Shown: piece after piece, positions 17,791-30,157 of the stretch
Layout of the letters: each line of letters starts with the position of its first letter
How positions within the stretch are numbered: position 1 is the stretch's first letter
From: an uncultured Anaeromusa sp.
GTDB lineage: Bacteria; Bacillota; Negativicutes; Anaeromusales; Anaeromusaceae
Direction: 5' to 3'
NCBI RefSeq assembly: GCF_963676855.1
Contig: NZ_OY781460.1
Span: 1,651,520 to 1,715,519, forward strand
DNA length: 64,000 nucleotides
Made by a program: the position numbers and the translations under genes
Notes under the pieces: model-generated
Told to the model about the DNA's origin: nothing
Databases searched by the model: none
The model's input: only the letters and a program-made list of their open reading frames with translations

Positions 17791-19628
17791 ATGGACATTT
17801 TTGAATATAATTCTCTGATTGTAGGTGCTCAGAAAAATTACATCAGTGAACCTAATGAAGATGAATTGAAGCGGCTGCAGTTTGTAGCACGCGAAAAAAA
17901 TATTGAATGGTTTTTTGATCATGAGGGAGAAAAATCCTATCCTATACAGGATGTTTTAGATAGTACACAAGATTTACCGAATCCCAAGAGACGTGAAATT
18001 ATTGTTGTTGTCGGCTTAAACTCCATTCGCGAGATTGAGAGCCTATATGGAAAAATGCATGTGAATTCGTTCATGTTTGTTTGCGAACCAAATCCTTCAT
18101 TTGTGATGAATGCATTGTCGAAAAAAGATATGCGCGTGTTTTTGAATCCCAATATTGCGTTGTTGGCATGCTCAGGCGAAGAGCTTATGTATCAATTAAA
18201 TCTAAGCTTTCAAAGCTGGCTTTTACTATTGCTTGGAAACATAAAAGTTTATGCTACGCATTATTATCGAAACTTTGCCAAGAATGAATTTAAGGAAGTG
18301 TTAGATTCGTTAGCTTTAGTGGCTTCTTCCTGCCGCTGGGGGGCTGGTAATAGTATTGATGACTGCTTGCAGGGAAGTTCTCAGGTGATGAGAAACCTGA
18401 AATATCTGCCTCGTTCTAAAGATGTGAGGCTGTTAAAAGGAAAATTTGAGAATATACCATGCATTATAGTCTCTGCTGGTCCTTCTTTGGAGAAAAACTT
18501 AACATTATTGCACCAAGTGAAAGACAAAGCCATTATTATTGCAACGGAAACCATTTTGGAACGCCTGTTGGACGAAAAAATTGTACCGCATTTTGTAACA
18601 ACAATGGAGCGTATTGTTCAAGCGTATGAGTATAGCTACAAAGGAAAAGTAATTCCTCCGGAGGTTACGTTGATTGCGCCGCCGCTGATAGAGCCCAGGA
18701 TTTTTGACGAGTACAAAGGGAATTATATTATTCCGATGCGCGAAGGAGTGCGCGAGTTTTTTTGGTGGAATGAAATGTTAGAGCTGGGCCAGGATGCCAA
18801 TGTGATGGTTGGAGATTCAACAGCTCATTTGGCGTTTGGGTTTGCAATACATAGTGGCGCTAATCCAATCATCTTAATGGGTCAAGACTTAGCGTATGGA
18901 GAAGGGGCGCGCGATCATGCGTCTGGTACTGTATATGACGAAATTGGTATAAATTGGCAAAAAGATCCAATGCTAGAGCCAAGCGGGAAAACAGAGGGGT
19001 ATTATGGGGGGGAAGTGATTTCAAATCAGGTTTGGTTAAACTTTAAAAAATGGTTTGAAATGTATATTTTGCATTATAAAGGACAAATTAAGATCATTAA
19101 CTCTACTGAAGGTGGCGCAAAGATCAAGGGCGCCTTGCAGCTTCCTTTGCAAGAATCGATAAACTTGTATTGCAAAGAGGAAATTCCGATCCGAAAAATT
19201 ATTGATGAAACGGCTACATATTCTTTGCAGCCGAAGCAGATTAAAGAAAAGCTCGTGAAAGCGGTTAAAGAACTGAAGCAGACCAAGAAGTTGGCCGAGA
19301 ATGTTTTAAAAACGATAGAGGGAATGAAAATAGATGACAGTATGACAGCAACGAAGTTGATGCAAGAATATAAAAAACTAAAGAAATCAGACGTTTTGCT
19401 TGAGGCATTATATAATAATAATTTGCTTTTTCATACCGTGCAGCCAATGATTATTCATTCTTTTTATCGCTTATATCGTATTGAAGAAAGCTTGAATTGT
19501 GAAAATATTATTGAAAACATGAATATTCAAAAAGAATTAGCAACAAGTGTTGTTTTTGGGATTGATCAACTCATTAAGCATATGAAGGAAACCATTGAAG
19601 AACTGGCAAATGCAAAGGGGTGGGCGAA

Positions 19629-19632
<4 letters not shown>
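17791..19632 (+). CDS. Maf-type flagellin glycosyltransferase (DUF115/MptE-like)
   Basis: A 613-residue motility accessory factor: the central domain has the nucleotide-sugar-binding SAGPSLEKNL motif near residue 228, followed by IIIATETILERLL, GDSTAHLAFGFA and MGQDLAYGEG, all typical of the Maf/DUF115 family. Maf proteins transfer pseudaminic or legionaminic acid to flagellin serines and threonines. The C-terminal 130 residues are helical and lysine-rich. ATG 17791 is preferred because AAGGTGG lies 6 nt upstream; ATG 17785 would touch it. The gene is visibly A/T-richer than its neighbours, suggesting transfer of the glycosylation island. Confidence 0.85.
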
Positions 19633-21814
<2,182 letters not shown>

Positions 21815-21815
21815 C

Positions 21816-22970
21816 GTGGCCAAGAGGTTTATACCTTATGGACATCAAGACATTGTGAAAGAAGACATTCAAGCCGTAGTGAAGGTGTTGGAATCAGACT
21901 GGCTAACTCAGGGCCCTTCTATAGAAGAATTTGAGCGTTCGGTAGCAACCTACTGCGGCGCTACGTATGCGGTAGCAGTCAGTAATGCTACCGCTGCCTT
22001 GCATATCGCCTGTTTGGCAGCTGGGTTGCAAGAAGGAGATCAGCTATGGACAAGTCCGAACACCTTTGTGGCTTCTGCCAATTGCGGCCGCTATTGTGGT
22101 GCATCGGTTGATTTTGTAGATATAGACAGTAATACATATAACCTTTCCGTCAGGGAGCTGGAAGAGAAGCTGAAGCAGGGAACCGTTCCAGAGTGTATCA
22201 TTCCGGTTCATTTTTCGGGGCAATCTTGCGATATGGAGCCGATTTACAAGCTGTGCAGACAATATGGCGTAAAGACCATCATTGAAGACGCTTCTCATGC
22301 GATTGGCGGGGAATATCAAGGCGAAAAAATAGGCAATTGCCGGTATTCGGACATGACGGTATTTAGCTTTCATCCCGTGAAAATTGTTACGACTGGCGAA
22401 GGCGGAATGATTTTAACGAATCGGGAAGACTTATACCAAAACCTGATTCGGCTGCGGAGTCATGGGATTACACGCGATACTGAACTGATGACAGAAGAGG
22501 CCCATGGTCCCTGGTATTATCAGCAAATTGAGCTTGGTTACAATTATCGCATGACTGATCTTCAGGCTGCATTGGGAGCCAGTCAAATGCAACGAATCGA
22601 TCAGTTTATTGAAAAACGTCGTGTTGTTGCGGCGCGGTATAACCAAGAGTTTTCGAAAATCGATGAGATCGTAATTCCTCAACAAGAAAGTTATGGAGAC
22701 TCAGCCTGGCATTTATATGTGATTCAAGTTCCGACCTCAAAGAGAGCCGGTGTTTTTCAGCAATTGCGTGAACGAGGAATTGGTGTCAATGTACACTACA
22801 TTCCAGTGCATACGCAGCCGTACTATCGTCAGCTTGGTTATAACGAGGGGGATTTCCCGCAGGCCGAGGCTTATTATGGACGAGCGATCAGCTTGCCTAT
22901 GTATTACGGACTGACTACACAGGAGCAAGACTTTGTTATTGCAGCGGTAAAGGAGGCATTACAAGGATGA
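21816..22970 (+). CDS. pseC: UDP-4-amino-4,6-dideoxy-AltNAc transaminase
   Basis: PLP enzyme (DegT/DnrJ/EryC1 family) that aminates the PseB product at C4. The 384-residue protein has FIPYGHQDIVKEDI at its start, SNATAALHIACLAAG, EDASHAIGGEYQG, and the PLP lysine in SFHPVKIVTTGEGG near residue 188. It starts at GTG, 8 nt after AAAGGAGAT. Its stop overlaps the next ATG by 4 nt. Confidence 0.9.
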   Translation: MAKRFIPYGHQDIVKEDIQAVVKVLESDWLTQGPSIEEFERSVATYCGATYAVAVSNATAALHIACLAAGLQEGDQLWTSPNTFVASANCGRYCGASVDFVDIDSNTYNLSVRELEEKLKQGTVPECIIPVHFSGQSCDMEPIYKLCRQYGVKTIIEDASHAIGGEYQGEKIGNCRYSDMTVFSFHPVKIVTTGEGGMILTNREDLYQNLIRLRSHGITRDTELMTEEAHGPWYYQQIELGYNYRMTDLQAALGASQMQRIDQFIEKRRVVAARYNQEFSKIDEIVIPQQESYGDSAWHLYVIQVPTSKRAGVFQQLRERGIGVNVHYIPVHTQPYYRQLGYNEGDFPQAEAYYGRAISLPMYYGLTTQEQDFVIAAVKEALQG

Positions 22971-23872
22971 AACTGTGTCTGGGAACAGTACAGTTTGGCA
23001 TGCCCTATGGAATTGGCAACCAGCAGGGACAGCAGCCGTTGCGCCAAGACTGCTTTACAATGCTGGACGAGGCTATTGCACAAGGAATTGACTGCATCGA
23101 TACGGCCTTTGCGTATGGAGAGGCCGAAGAATTATTGGGCGAATATGGAATTGGGCAAAAAAATGTCAAAGTAATTTCCAAACTTTGTCCAAACATCATT
23201 GAAAGTGATGAAAAAGATATCCAAGGGATACTCGAACGGGAACTTAAAGGTTCCTTACAGCGCATGAAATTGGACAGTTTGGACGGATATTTGTTCCATA
23301 CGCCGGAATACATTACACGACCAGAAGTGGTAGACGCTTTATTGGAATGCAAAAGAAAGCAGCTGACCAAACAAGTTGGTGTATCTGTATATGAAGTGGA
23401 ACATGCCTTTTGTGCATTGGACATCGAAGGGATTGATTACATTCAAGCTCCCTTTAGCATATTGGATCAACGGATGGAACGCAGTGGGTTCTTGCAAAAA
23501 GCAAAAGAAAAGGGAGTCAGCGTTTTTTTGCGCAGCGCGTTTTTGCAAGGACTATTTTTTATCGAACCATCCAACTTGCCGGCGCGGGTTGAACAGACGA
23601 GTGAGCAGTTGCTGACCGTCAATGCCATTGTAAAAGAACATGGCTTCAGTATGGCGGAAGCAGCGTTTCGATTTGTCGTAGAAAGCGGTGCCGACTATTT
23701 AGTGTTTGGTGTTGATACGATGGGGCAGTTGCAGGAAAATTTGCAAGCCTTTGGCTCGAAGTCTGACTTTTCTGCATGCCGTACTGCCTTGTACAATGCA
23801 TTTCCAGAAATCGATAAAAGTATCATTTTCCCGAGCCTCTGGAAAGAAAAAAAGGTGGAACGCGCAAGATGA
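22967..23872 (+). CDS. Aldo/keto reductase in the pseudaminic acid cluster
   Basis: A 301-residue aldo/keto reductase-fold protein: LCLGTVQFGMPYGI opens it, then DTAFAYGEAEELLGEYG with the catalytic tyrosine, KVISKLCP with the catalytic lysine, and QAPFSILDQR in the barrel. It is tied into the operon by ATGA overlaps on both sides. It is not one of the six standard pse enzymes, although relatives are common in surface-sugar clusters. An NAD(P)H-dependent keto-sugar reduction is likely; the substrate is unknown. Confidence 0.78.
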   Translation: MKLCLGTVQFGMPYGIGNQQGQQPLRQDCFTMLDEAIAQGIDCIDTAFAYGEAEELLGEYGIGQKNVKVISKLCPNIIESDEKDIQGILERELKGSLQRMKLDSLDGYLFHTPEYITRPEVVDALLECKRKQLTKQVGVSVYEVEHAFCALDIEGIDYIQAPFSILDQRMERSGFLQKAKEKGVSVFLRSAFLQGLFFIEPSNLPARVEQTSEQLLTVNAIVKEHGFSMAEAAFRFVVESGADYLVFGVDTMGQLQENLQAFGSKSDFSACRTALYNAFPEIDKSIIFPSLWKEKKVERAR

Positions 23873-24621
23873 TTATTGCGATTTTGCAAGCTCGCATGTC
23901 ATCGAGCCGACTGCCGGGAAAAGTGTTAAAGGAATTATGCGGTAAGCCTATGCTTATGCATCAAATCGAAAGGTTGAAGCGGGCTCGCTGCCTGGATCAT
24001 ATTGTGCTAGCGACAAGCGACGATGTTTCGGATGACCACGTGGCTGCAGCCGGAATCGCTGCTGGTGTTGCCGTTTTTAGAGGCAACTTAGACGATGTGC
24101 TGGATCGTTTTTTTCAAGCGGCAAAACTTTTTCCGGAAGCAAAACATATTGTGCGCGTAACGGGAGACTGCCCACTGCTTGATCCGCAAGTGCTCGAGGA
24201 AATTGTGGAAATGCATCTTGCCGGCGGTTTTTCCTATACAAGCAATACGCTAGAACCAACCTTTCCAGATGGACTGGATGTAGAAGTGATGGCTAAGGAA
24301 GTCTTGCAGCAAGCTTGGGAGAAAGCCTCAAGCCCAACGGAGCGCGAGCATGTTACCTATTATATTTATTCGCATCCGGAACAGTTTAAGCTGGGGTGTT
24401 TTAAGGGAAATGAAGATTGGTCCGGATTGCGTTGGACTGTAGATGAGGAAAAAGACTTTTCTTTTGTACAAGCCATTTATACAGAACTGTATCCGCAATA
24501 TGGCAATGACTTTTCTTGGCAAAGAGTATTAACCTTGCTCAAGGAAAAGCCAGAATTGCAGCAGACGAATCAAGGAATTTTACGCAATGAAGGGCTGAAA
24601 AAGTCCTTGCAAAGAGAGTAG
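23869..24621 (+). CDS. pseF: CMP-pseudaminic acid synthetase-type cytidylyltransferase
   Basis: A 250-residue nucleotidyltransferase: ILQARMSSSRLPGKVLKEL at the start is the nucleotide-binding loop, followed by RVTGDCPLLDPQ and PDGLDVEVM. It belongs to the SpsF/NeuA-like cytidylyltransferases that activate pseudaminic acid with CTP. In this cluster it is the only candidate for that step. ATGA overlap with the preceding gene. Confidence 0.8.
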   Translation: MIIAILQARMSSSRLPGKVLKELCGKPMLMHQIERLKRARCLDHIVLATSDDVSDDHVAAAGIAAGVAVFRGNLDDVLDRFFQAAKLFPEAKHIVRVTGDCPLLDPQVLEEIVEMHLAGGFSYTSNTLEPTFPDGLDVEVMAKEVLQQAWEKASSPTEREHVTYYIYSHPEQFKLGCFKGNEDWSGLRWTVDEEKDFSFVQAIYTELYPQYGNDFSWQRVLTLLKEKPELQQTNQGILRNEGLKKSLQRE

Positions 24622-24647
24622 AAATCAAAGAAAAGAAGGGATTTAGT

Positions 24648-25937
24648 GTGTCAAAGCGTTATCAAGTATCAGAAGAGTGGTTGAAACGGGCCTTAAAGAG
24701 CATTCCGTTAGGAACGCAAACATTTAGCAAAAGTAGGACACAATATCCTCTTGGCGTGTCACCTTACTATGCGCAAAAGGCGAAAGGCTGCAGACTTTGG
24801 GACGTCGATGGAAATGAGTATATTGATTGCATTAGCAGCTTGTGCTCGGTAACGCTTGGCTACAACGATCCGGATGTAACGCAAGCGGTTCGGGAACAAC
24901 TAGAAGATGGCGTGATTTTTTCGCTTCCTCACAAACTGGAAGTGGAAGTATCGGAAGAAATCATCAAGATGGTTCCTAGTGCAGAGATGGTTCGTTTTGG
25001 GAAAAATGGCTCTGATGCTACGTCCGGAGCGATTCGCTTGGCGCGAGCCTATACCGGACGAGATCGAGTCGCTGTATGTGGCTATCATGGCTGGCAGGAT
25101 TGGTATATAGGCTCTACTGCCAGAAACAAAGGTGTGCCTAAGTCTACCCAGGAACTGACCCATTCTTTTGTTTACAACCAAATCGAAACCCTGCAGCAGG
25201 TTTTAAAGCAGCATCCGGGAGAATTTGCGGCAGTAATCATGGAGGCCATGAATGTCAGCGAACCGCAAGAGGGCTTTCTCCAGGAAGTGCAGGCGTTAGC
25301 TAAGCAACATGGCGCTTTATTTATTTTGGACGAGACGATTACCGGCTTTCGCTACGCTAATGGAGGCGCCCAGGAACTATTTGACTTGCAGCCGGATTTA
25401 GCGACATTTGGCAAAGGCTTGGCTAATGGATATCCTGTTTCCGTAGTGGCAGGCAGGGCCGATATCATGAAGCTGATGGAAGAAATCTTCTTTTCCTTTA
25501 CCTTCGGTGGAGAAACCTTGTCCTTGGCGGCATCCTTAGCGACAATGAAAAAACTGCAAAGAGAGCCTGTGGTAGAAACAATTCGACAACGCGGTTCGGA
25601 ACTGCAAGAAGGCTTAAAAAGTCTCATTGCAGCCCATGGAGTCGAAGAATTTTGTAGTGTAGCAGGGCATCCGAGTTGGAGTTTCTTCGTCATCAAAGAT
25701 ACAGAACGCTATTCTTTGTGGCAGATTAAGACTTTGTTTTTACAGGAAATGTTTAAACGGGGCATTTTAACTTTTGGTACTCATAATATGAACTATGCGC
25801 ATCAAAAAGCAGATGTGCAGTGCATTCTTCAAGCCTATGACAAAGTGCTTCCGCTATTATATGAAGCTGTAAAACACAATACGTTGGAGCAAAAATTAGA
25901 ATGTGCTCCCTTGGAACCGTTATTTAAAATTAGGTGA
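24648..25937 (+). CDS. Class III PLP aminotransferase (GSAM-like) in the pse cluster
   Basis: A 429-residue class III aminotransferase resembling glutamate-1-semialdehyde aminomutase: GCRLWDVDGNEYIDC, FGKNGSDATSGAIRLARAYTG split here as GKNGSDATSGAIRL, the FILDETITGFRY segment, and the PLP lysine in FGKGLANGYPVSV near residue 255. It starts at GTG behind AGAAGGG. It is not needed for standard pseudaminic acid, so it may produce an amino-modified sugar or supply another sugar precursor. It could also be a housekeeping GSAM, but position in the middle of the operon argues against that. Confidence 0.75.
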   Translation: MSKRYQVSEEWLKRALKSIPLGTQTFSKSRTQYPLGVSPYYAQKAKGCRLWDVDGNEYIDCISSLCSVTLGYNDPDVTQAVREQLEDGVIFSLPHKLEVEVSEEIIKMVPSAEMVRFGKNGSDATSGAIRLARAYTGRDRVAVCGYHGWQDWYIGSTARNKGVPKSTQELTHSFVYNQIETLQQVLKQHPGEFAAVIMEAMNVSEPQEGFLQEVQALAKQHGALFILDETITGFRYANGGAQELFDLQPDLATFGKGLANGYPVSVVAGRADIMKLMEEIFFSFTFGGETLSLAASLATMKKLQREPVVETIRQRGSELQEGLKSLIAAHGVEEFCSVAGHPSWSFFVIKDTERYSLWQIKTLFLQEMFKRGILTFGTHNMNYAHQKADVQCILQAYDKVLPLLYEAVKHNTLEQKLECAPLEPLFKIR

Positions 25938-25945
25938 GTGAAGTT

Positions 25946-26977
25946 ATGAATGTGGTCTTCCGGGCCGATGCCTCTGTTGAGTGGGGTACAGGCCATGTAA
26001 TGCGCTGCTTAGCATTGGCAGAAGAGCTGCAGCGTCATGGCATGCAAGTTCAATTTGCTTGCATGGAGCAACCGGGACATTTGATAAAGATGATTAAAGC
26101 CCAAGGGTACTCATGCTATATAGTAGAATCTGTTGACGAAACTCCCCCAGTTTATGGTGACTGGCTGATAGTCGATCATTACCAACTGGATTTCGCCTGG
26201 GAAGTGGCTATGAGAAAGAAATTCCGGCATATTATGGTCATTGACGATTTGGCTAATCGTAAGCATGATTGCGATATTTTATTGGATCAAAATGACTATT
26301 TGCAAGATGAAACACGGTATGGATCGTTGATTCCTCCCCATTGTATTTCTTTTCTTGGACCGAGCTACGCGTTGTTTCGGCGAGAATTTATTCAAGCAAA
26401 AAAGAGAAGCGTTTCTCGTGAAATGGAAAAAGTGCAACGTATTTTACTTTCCTTCGGAGGAACCGACCCGGCCGGAATGACCTGGACGTTTTTGCAGTGG
26501 TGGAGTCAGTCGGAGTTTGCCCAAAATAGTGAAATGAAACTAACCATTGTAATTGGACAATATTGTGTAAATAGGGAAAAAATCGAGCAATATTGCAGCG
26601 CAAATGAAAACGTTGCGCTGCATATTCAAACCACTAAGATGGCGCAACTTCTTTGTGAAGCAGATATTGCGATTGGCGCAGGCGGGGTTTCGCTTTGGGA
26701 ACGCTGCTATCTGGGGGTGCCGAGTATTACGGTGGTTGTGGCGGAAAACCAGAAGACGATTGCTGAAAAAGCAGCTAACGATGGATTGACCTTGCTTGCA
26801 GGAACGGCCCAACAGGAAAATCTGGAACGACTAGAATCCTTATTAACCCAATTGATTGAAGATGCGGCGCTACGGCGGCAGATGAAAGAAACGATGCGGG
26901 CCTTGTATCCCCAAAGCGAAAAACACGGCATGGCGGAAATAGTACGAACCATGGAGGGCTGGGACCATGTTGGCTAG
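25946..26977 (+). CDS. pseG: UDP-2,4-diacetamido-trideoxy-altropyranose hydrolase
   Basis: Removes UDP from the diacetamido sugar before condensation with PEP. The 343-residue GT-B-like protein has the PseG N-terminus VVFRADASVEWGTGHVMRCL, with VIDDLANRKHDCDILLDQ and FGGTDPAG in the middle and GAGGVSLWERCYLG near the end. ATG 25946 gives the family N-terminus; an in-frame GTG at 25934 is also possible. It overlaps pseH by 11 nt. Confidence 0.9.
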   Translation: MNVVFRADASVEWGTGHVMRCLALAEELQRHGMQVQFACMEQPGHLIKMIKAQGYSCYIVESVDETPPVYGDWLIVDHYQLDFAWEVAMRKKFRHIMVIDDLANRKHDCDILLDQNDYLQDETRYGSLIPPHCISFLGPSYALFRREFIQAKKRSVSREMEKVQRILLSFGGTDPAGMTWTFLQWWSQSEFAQNSEMKLTIVIGQYCVNREKIEQYCSANENVALHIQTTKMAQLLCEADIAIGAGGVSLWERCYLGVPSITVVVAENQKTIAEKAANDGLTLLAGTAQQENLERLESLLTQLIEDAALRRQMKETMRALYPQSEKHGMAEIVRTMEGWDHVG

Positions 26978-27551
26978 TCGATGGAAGCTGCGGTCAATGG
27001 AAGAAAAGGATCTTTCATTGGTGCTTGCTTGGCGGAATAAGCCAAGAATACGTTCGGCTATGTATACAGAGCATGAGATTTCTTTAGAAGAGCATACGCG
27101 CTGGTTCCGCCGGACACAGCAAGAAGGATATTGTGGAAAGCATTTTTTGTTTTGCCTAGACGATGTTCCGTTGGGAGTAGTTAATTTTACGGCTATCTCG
27201 CAGGAACATAAAAGACTGAGTTGGGGGTTTTATCTCGGTGCAGAGGACGCACCAAGAGGAAGCGCCCTGTTAATGGGGTTTTTAGCATTGCAAGAAGCGT
27301 TTGAGAGGATGAATATGCACAAGGTGGTGGGGGAAGTGCTAGAAAATAATGAAAAGAGCTTTCGCTACCACCAGCGCCTCGGCTTTTTGCAAGAGGGATG
27401 TTTAAAAGAACATATTTTCAAAGAAAAAACGGGGTATTTAGATGTGTTCTGTTTTGGATATTTAGAAAGTCATTGGCAGGAAATGAAAAGGCAGCTCCTA
27501 GAAATAATGCGAGAGCAATTCGAACTTGAAGGAGCCGGTTTCTATGAGTGA
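26967..27551 (+). CDS. pseH: Pseudaminic acid pathway N-acetyltransferase
   Basis: A 194-residue GNAT acetyltransferase that acetylates the 4-amino group of the PseC product. Visible features are LVLAWRNKPRIR near the N-terminus, the acetyl-CoA-binding region around LSWGFYLGAEDAPRGSA, and VGEVLENNEKSFRYHQRLGF with its conserved asparagine. SD-like GGAGGG precedes the ATG. Position between pseG and pseI supports the assignment. Confidence 0.86.
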   Translation: MLASRWKLRSMEEKDLSLVLAWRNKPRIRSAMYTEHEISLEEHTRWFRRTQQEGYCGKHFLFCLDDVPLGVVNFTAISQEHKRLSWGFYLGAEDAPRGSALLMGFLALQEAFERMNMHKVVGEVLENNEKSFRYHQRLGFLQEGCLKEHIFKEKTGYLDVFCFGYLESHWQEMKRQLLEIMREQFELEGAGFYE

Positions 27552-28563
27552 GATGCCATTTATTATAGCGGAAATGTCCGGGAACCATAATCAATCCTTA
27601 GAGCGTGCGTTGGCGATTGTGGATGCGGCGGCGGAAACCGGCGTAGATGCCCTGAAAATCCAGACGTATACAGCGGAAACGATGACGCTGGATCTGAACG
27701 AAAGGGAATTTCGGATTAATGATCCGAAAAGCCTGTGGTATGGGCGATCCTTATATGACTTATACCAAGAAGCCTATACGCCTTGGGAATGGCATGAGGC
27801 GATTTTTAAACGGTGTCGGGAAAAAGGGATTATTGGATTTAGCACGCCCTTTGATAGTACCTCGGTGGACTTTTTAGAAAGTTTGGAGATGCCGCTTTAT
27901 AAAATTGCATCCTTTGAAAATGTTGATTTGCCTCTTTTAGAAAAGGTGGCGCGAACCGGCAAGCCAATCATCATGTCTACGGGCATGGCGAGCGTAGCGG
28001 AATTGTCAGAAGCGGTTGATGCGGTTCGTGAAGCCGGCTGTTCGCAGCTGACCTTGCTAAAGTGTACCAGCAGTTACCCGGCTTCGCCCGAAGATTCCAA
28101 CTTGCGCACAATACCGCATATGAAGGAATTATTTCAATGTGAAGTGGGGCTTTCGGACCATACGCTGGGGTTGGGGGCGGCAGTGGCTTCTATTGCATTA
28201 GGAGCTACGGTTATTGAAAAGCATTTTACGTTGTCTAGAGCCGAAGGCGGTGTTGACTCTGCATTTTCCTTAGAGCCGCACGAAATGAAACAATTAGTTA
28301 ATGAATGTAGGCGTGCATTTCAAGCGTTAGGCAATGTATCGTATCAACGAACCAAGGCAGAAGAAAAGTCACTGCAGTTTCGACGTTCCTTATATGTGGT
28401 AGAGGATGTTCAAGCGGGTGATCTGGTTACCGAAAAGAATGTACGAGCAATTCGACCAGGATTGGGGCTGGAACCGAAGTATTTAGAGATTGCAAGGGGA
28501 GCTCACTTTAGCCAGTCTGTTCCCAAGGGAACCGCTCTTCAATGGAAACATTTAATTCGGTGA
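27544..28563 (+). CDS. pseI: Pseudaminic acid synthase
   Basis: Condenses the hydrolysed sugar with phosphoenolpyruvate. The 339-residue protein is a NeuB-family barrel (FIIAEMSGNHNQSLERAL at the start, LKIQTYTAETM, KIASFENVDLPLLE, STGMAS, and the EKHFTLSR metal-site segment) followed by a C-terminal SAF antifreeze-like domain (SLYVVEDVQAGDLVTEKNV split as SLYVVEDVQ and GDLVTEKNVRAIRPG). ATG 27544 lies 9 nt after GAAGGAG; an upstream TTG is less likely. It ends the pse operon. Confidence 0.92.
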   Translation: MSEMPFIIAEMSGNHNQSLERALAIVDAAAETGVDALKIQTYTAETMTLDLNEREFRINDPKSLWYGRSLYDLYQEAYTPWEWHEAIFKRCREKGIIGFSTPFDSTSVDFLESLEMPLYKIASFENVDLPLLEKVARTGKPIIMSTGMASVAELSEAVDAVREAGCSQLTLLKCTSSYPASPEDSNLRTIPHMKELFQCEVGLSDHTLGLGAAVASIALGATVIEKHFTLSRAEGGVDSAFSLEPHEMKQLVNECRRAFQALGNVSYQRTKAEEKSLQFRRSLYVVEDVQAGDLVTEKNVRAIRPGLGLEPKYLEIARGAHFSQSVPKGTALQWKHLIR

Positions 28564-28622
28564 GTAAATGCTAATCACTGCAACTAGAGTTTAGAATATG
28601 CGAAATTTTTCCTTGGACTTCT

Positions 28623-28649
28623 TAAGAATATGTGATTTTTATCCGATAT
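28623..28649 (+). promoter_or_regulatory. Sigma-28 promoter of the fliD operon
   Basis: TAAG, 15 nt, TCCGATAT: an excellent flagellar sigma-28 box about 42 nt upstream of the fliD start. Confidence 0.8.
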
Positions 28650-28690
28650 TTATTCTAAGAGGATAAAAGGATTTTAAGGAGGTGCGCAGG

Positions 28691-30154
28691 ATGCGTTTAT
28701 ATGGTTTATCTGGTTCAGGACTTGATGTAGATAGCTTGGTAAAAAACTTAATGAAAGCGGCGAATACGCCGCTGAATAAGCTCAACCAGCAGAAGTCTAC
28801 GCTGCAGTGGAAAAAAGAGGATTACTCGAGTATTTATAATACAGTCAGCGATTTCCGCAATAAAGCATTTGATTTTCGCTTGGATAAAACCTTGAGTCCA
28901 CAAAAGGTAACTTCCAGTAACGAAAGCGCAGTAGTGGCTACGACCAGCGGCGGGGCGGCGGCGGTCACGCACACAGTAGAAGTAGATGCGTTGGCAACTG
29001 GAGCGTCGTCTGTTAGTAGCGGGACGATTACGGCTGTCGGGAATAGCAAGGCTACCATTGCCTCGCAGTTTTCTTTGGCTGCTGATACGGCATTGTCTTT
29101 TCAAGTTAACGGCAAGTCGGTTTCCATTAATACCAACCAAAGTTTAAACGAATTTGCCTCTGCTTTGAATCGAGCTGGGGTCGGCATACAGGCGACTTAT
29201 GACTCGACGGCAGATCGGATGTATATTTACAGTAGCACGACGGGAAGTGCTGCCAAAGTTGATTTTACAGGCAGTGCTGATTTATCGTTTATTACGGATA
29301 AGCTGAAATTATCAACAAGCAGCGCCGGTGCAGATGCAAGCGTGAAGATTGACGGACAGAGCATTAACCAAAGCAGTAATTCTTTTACGCTGGCAGGCGT
29401 GTCGTATACACTAAAAAACAAAACGGCGGGAACGCCAGCAACGATTTCAGTGTCTACGGATGTAGATAAAACAGTAGAAAATATAAAGTCGTTTATTGAT
29501 AGCTACAATGCTACGTTGAAAGTCATCAATGATAAGGCTAATGAGACGCATAGTCGCAGCTATTCTCCATTGACGACGGATCAACGTTCTTCGATGAGCG
29601 ACAGCGAAATCACGGCTTGGGAAAAGATTGCCAAAACGGGGTTGTTAAGCAACGATTCCATTTTGCGTCAAACTGCTACGAATATGCGCAACAGCATTTC
29701 AAATCCTGTGGCCGGTATCAGCGGTAATTACAAGTCGCTGTCGTCTATTGGCATTACAACAGGGGAGTACACAGAAGGAGGAAAACTGTATCTAGACGAG
29801 ACGAAGTTGCGCAAAGCATTGCAGGAAGATCCGACAGTTGTCAAGAATCTATTTGGTACCGATGGAACAACTGCTGCGCAAGATGGCATTGCACAACGTT
29901 TGTATGATTCATTGAAGGGTACTATGAGCCAGCTGAACGATAAGGCGGGTATTACTGCCGGTTCTGCGGATACAAAGAGTGCTTTAGCTAAGGAATTAAA
30001 ATCGGTAAATTCTCGTATTGATACAACAACTTTGCGGATCAGTGCGATGCAAGAACGTTACTACAAGCAGTTTGACGCCATGGAAACTATGCTGCAGAAG
30101 TTGAATAGCCAATCTTCGTGGCTCAGTAATCTGTTTGGAGGGACCTCGAAGTAA
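28691..30154 (+). CDS. fliD: Flagellar filament cap protein FliD
   Basis: Caps the filament tip and helps flagellin fold into place. The 487-residue protein has the FliD N-terminal domain (LSGSGLDVDSLVKNLMKA, then LNQQKSTLQWKKEDYSSI) and the C-terminal domain (VENIKSFIDSYNATLKVIND, GGKLYLDETKLRKALQED, VVKNLFG). The ATG at 28691 lies after AAGGAGGTG. It leads the fliD-fliT-flaG-fliS group behind a sigma-28 promoter. Confidence 0.95.
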   Translation: MRLYGLSGSGLDVDSLVKNLMKAANTPLNKLNQQKSTLQWKKEDYSSIYNTVSDFRNKAFDFRLDKTLSPQKVTSSNESAVVATTSGGAAAVTHTVEVDALATGASSVSSGTITAVGNSKATIASQFSLAADTALSFQVNGKSVSINTNQSLNEFASALNRAGVGIQATYDSTADRMYIYSSTTGSAAKVDFTGSADLSFITDKLKLSTSSAGADASVKIDGQSINQSSNSFTLAGVSYTLKNKTAGTPATISVSTDVDKTVENIKSFIDSYNATLKVINDKANETHSRSYSPLTTDQRSSMSDSEITAWEKIAKTGLLSNDSILRQTATNMRNSISNPVAGISGNYKSLSSIGITTGEYTEGGKLYLDETKLRKALQEDPTVVKNLFGTDGTTAAQDGIAQRLYDSLKGTMSQLNDKAGITAGSADTKSALAKELKSVNSRIDTTTLRISAMQERYYKQFDAMETMLQKLNSQSSWLSNLFGGTSK

Positions 30155-30157
30155 GTC

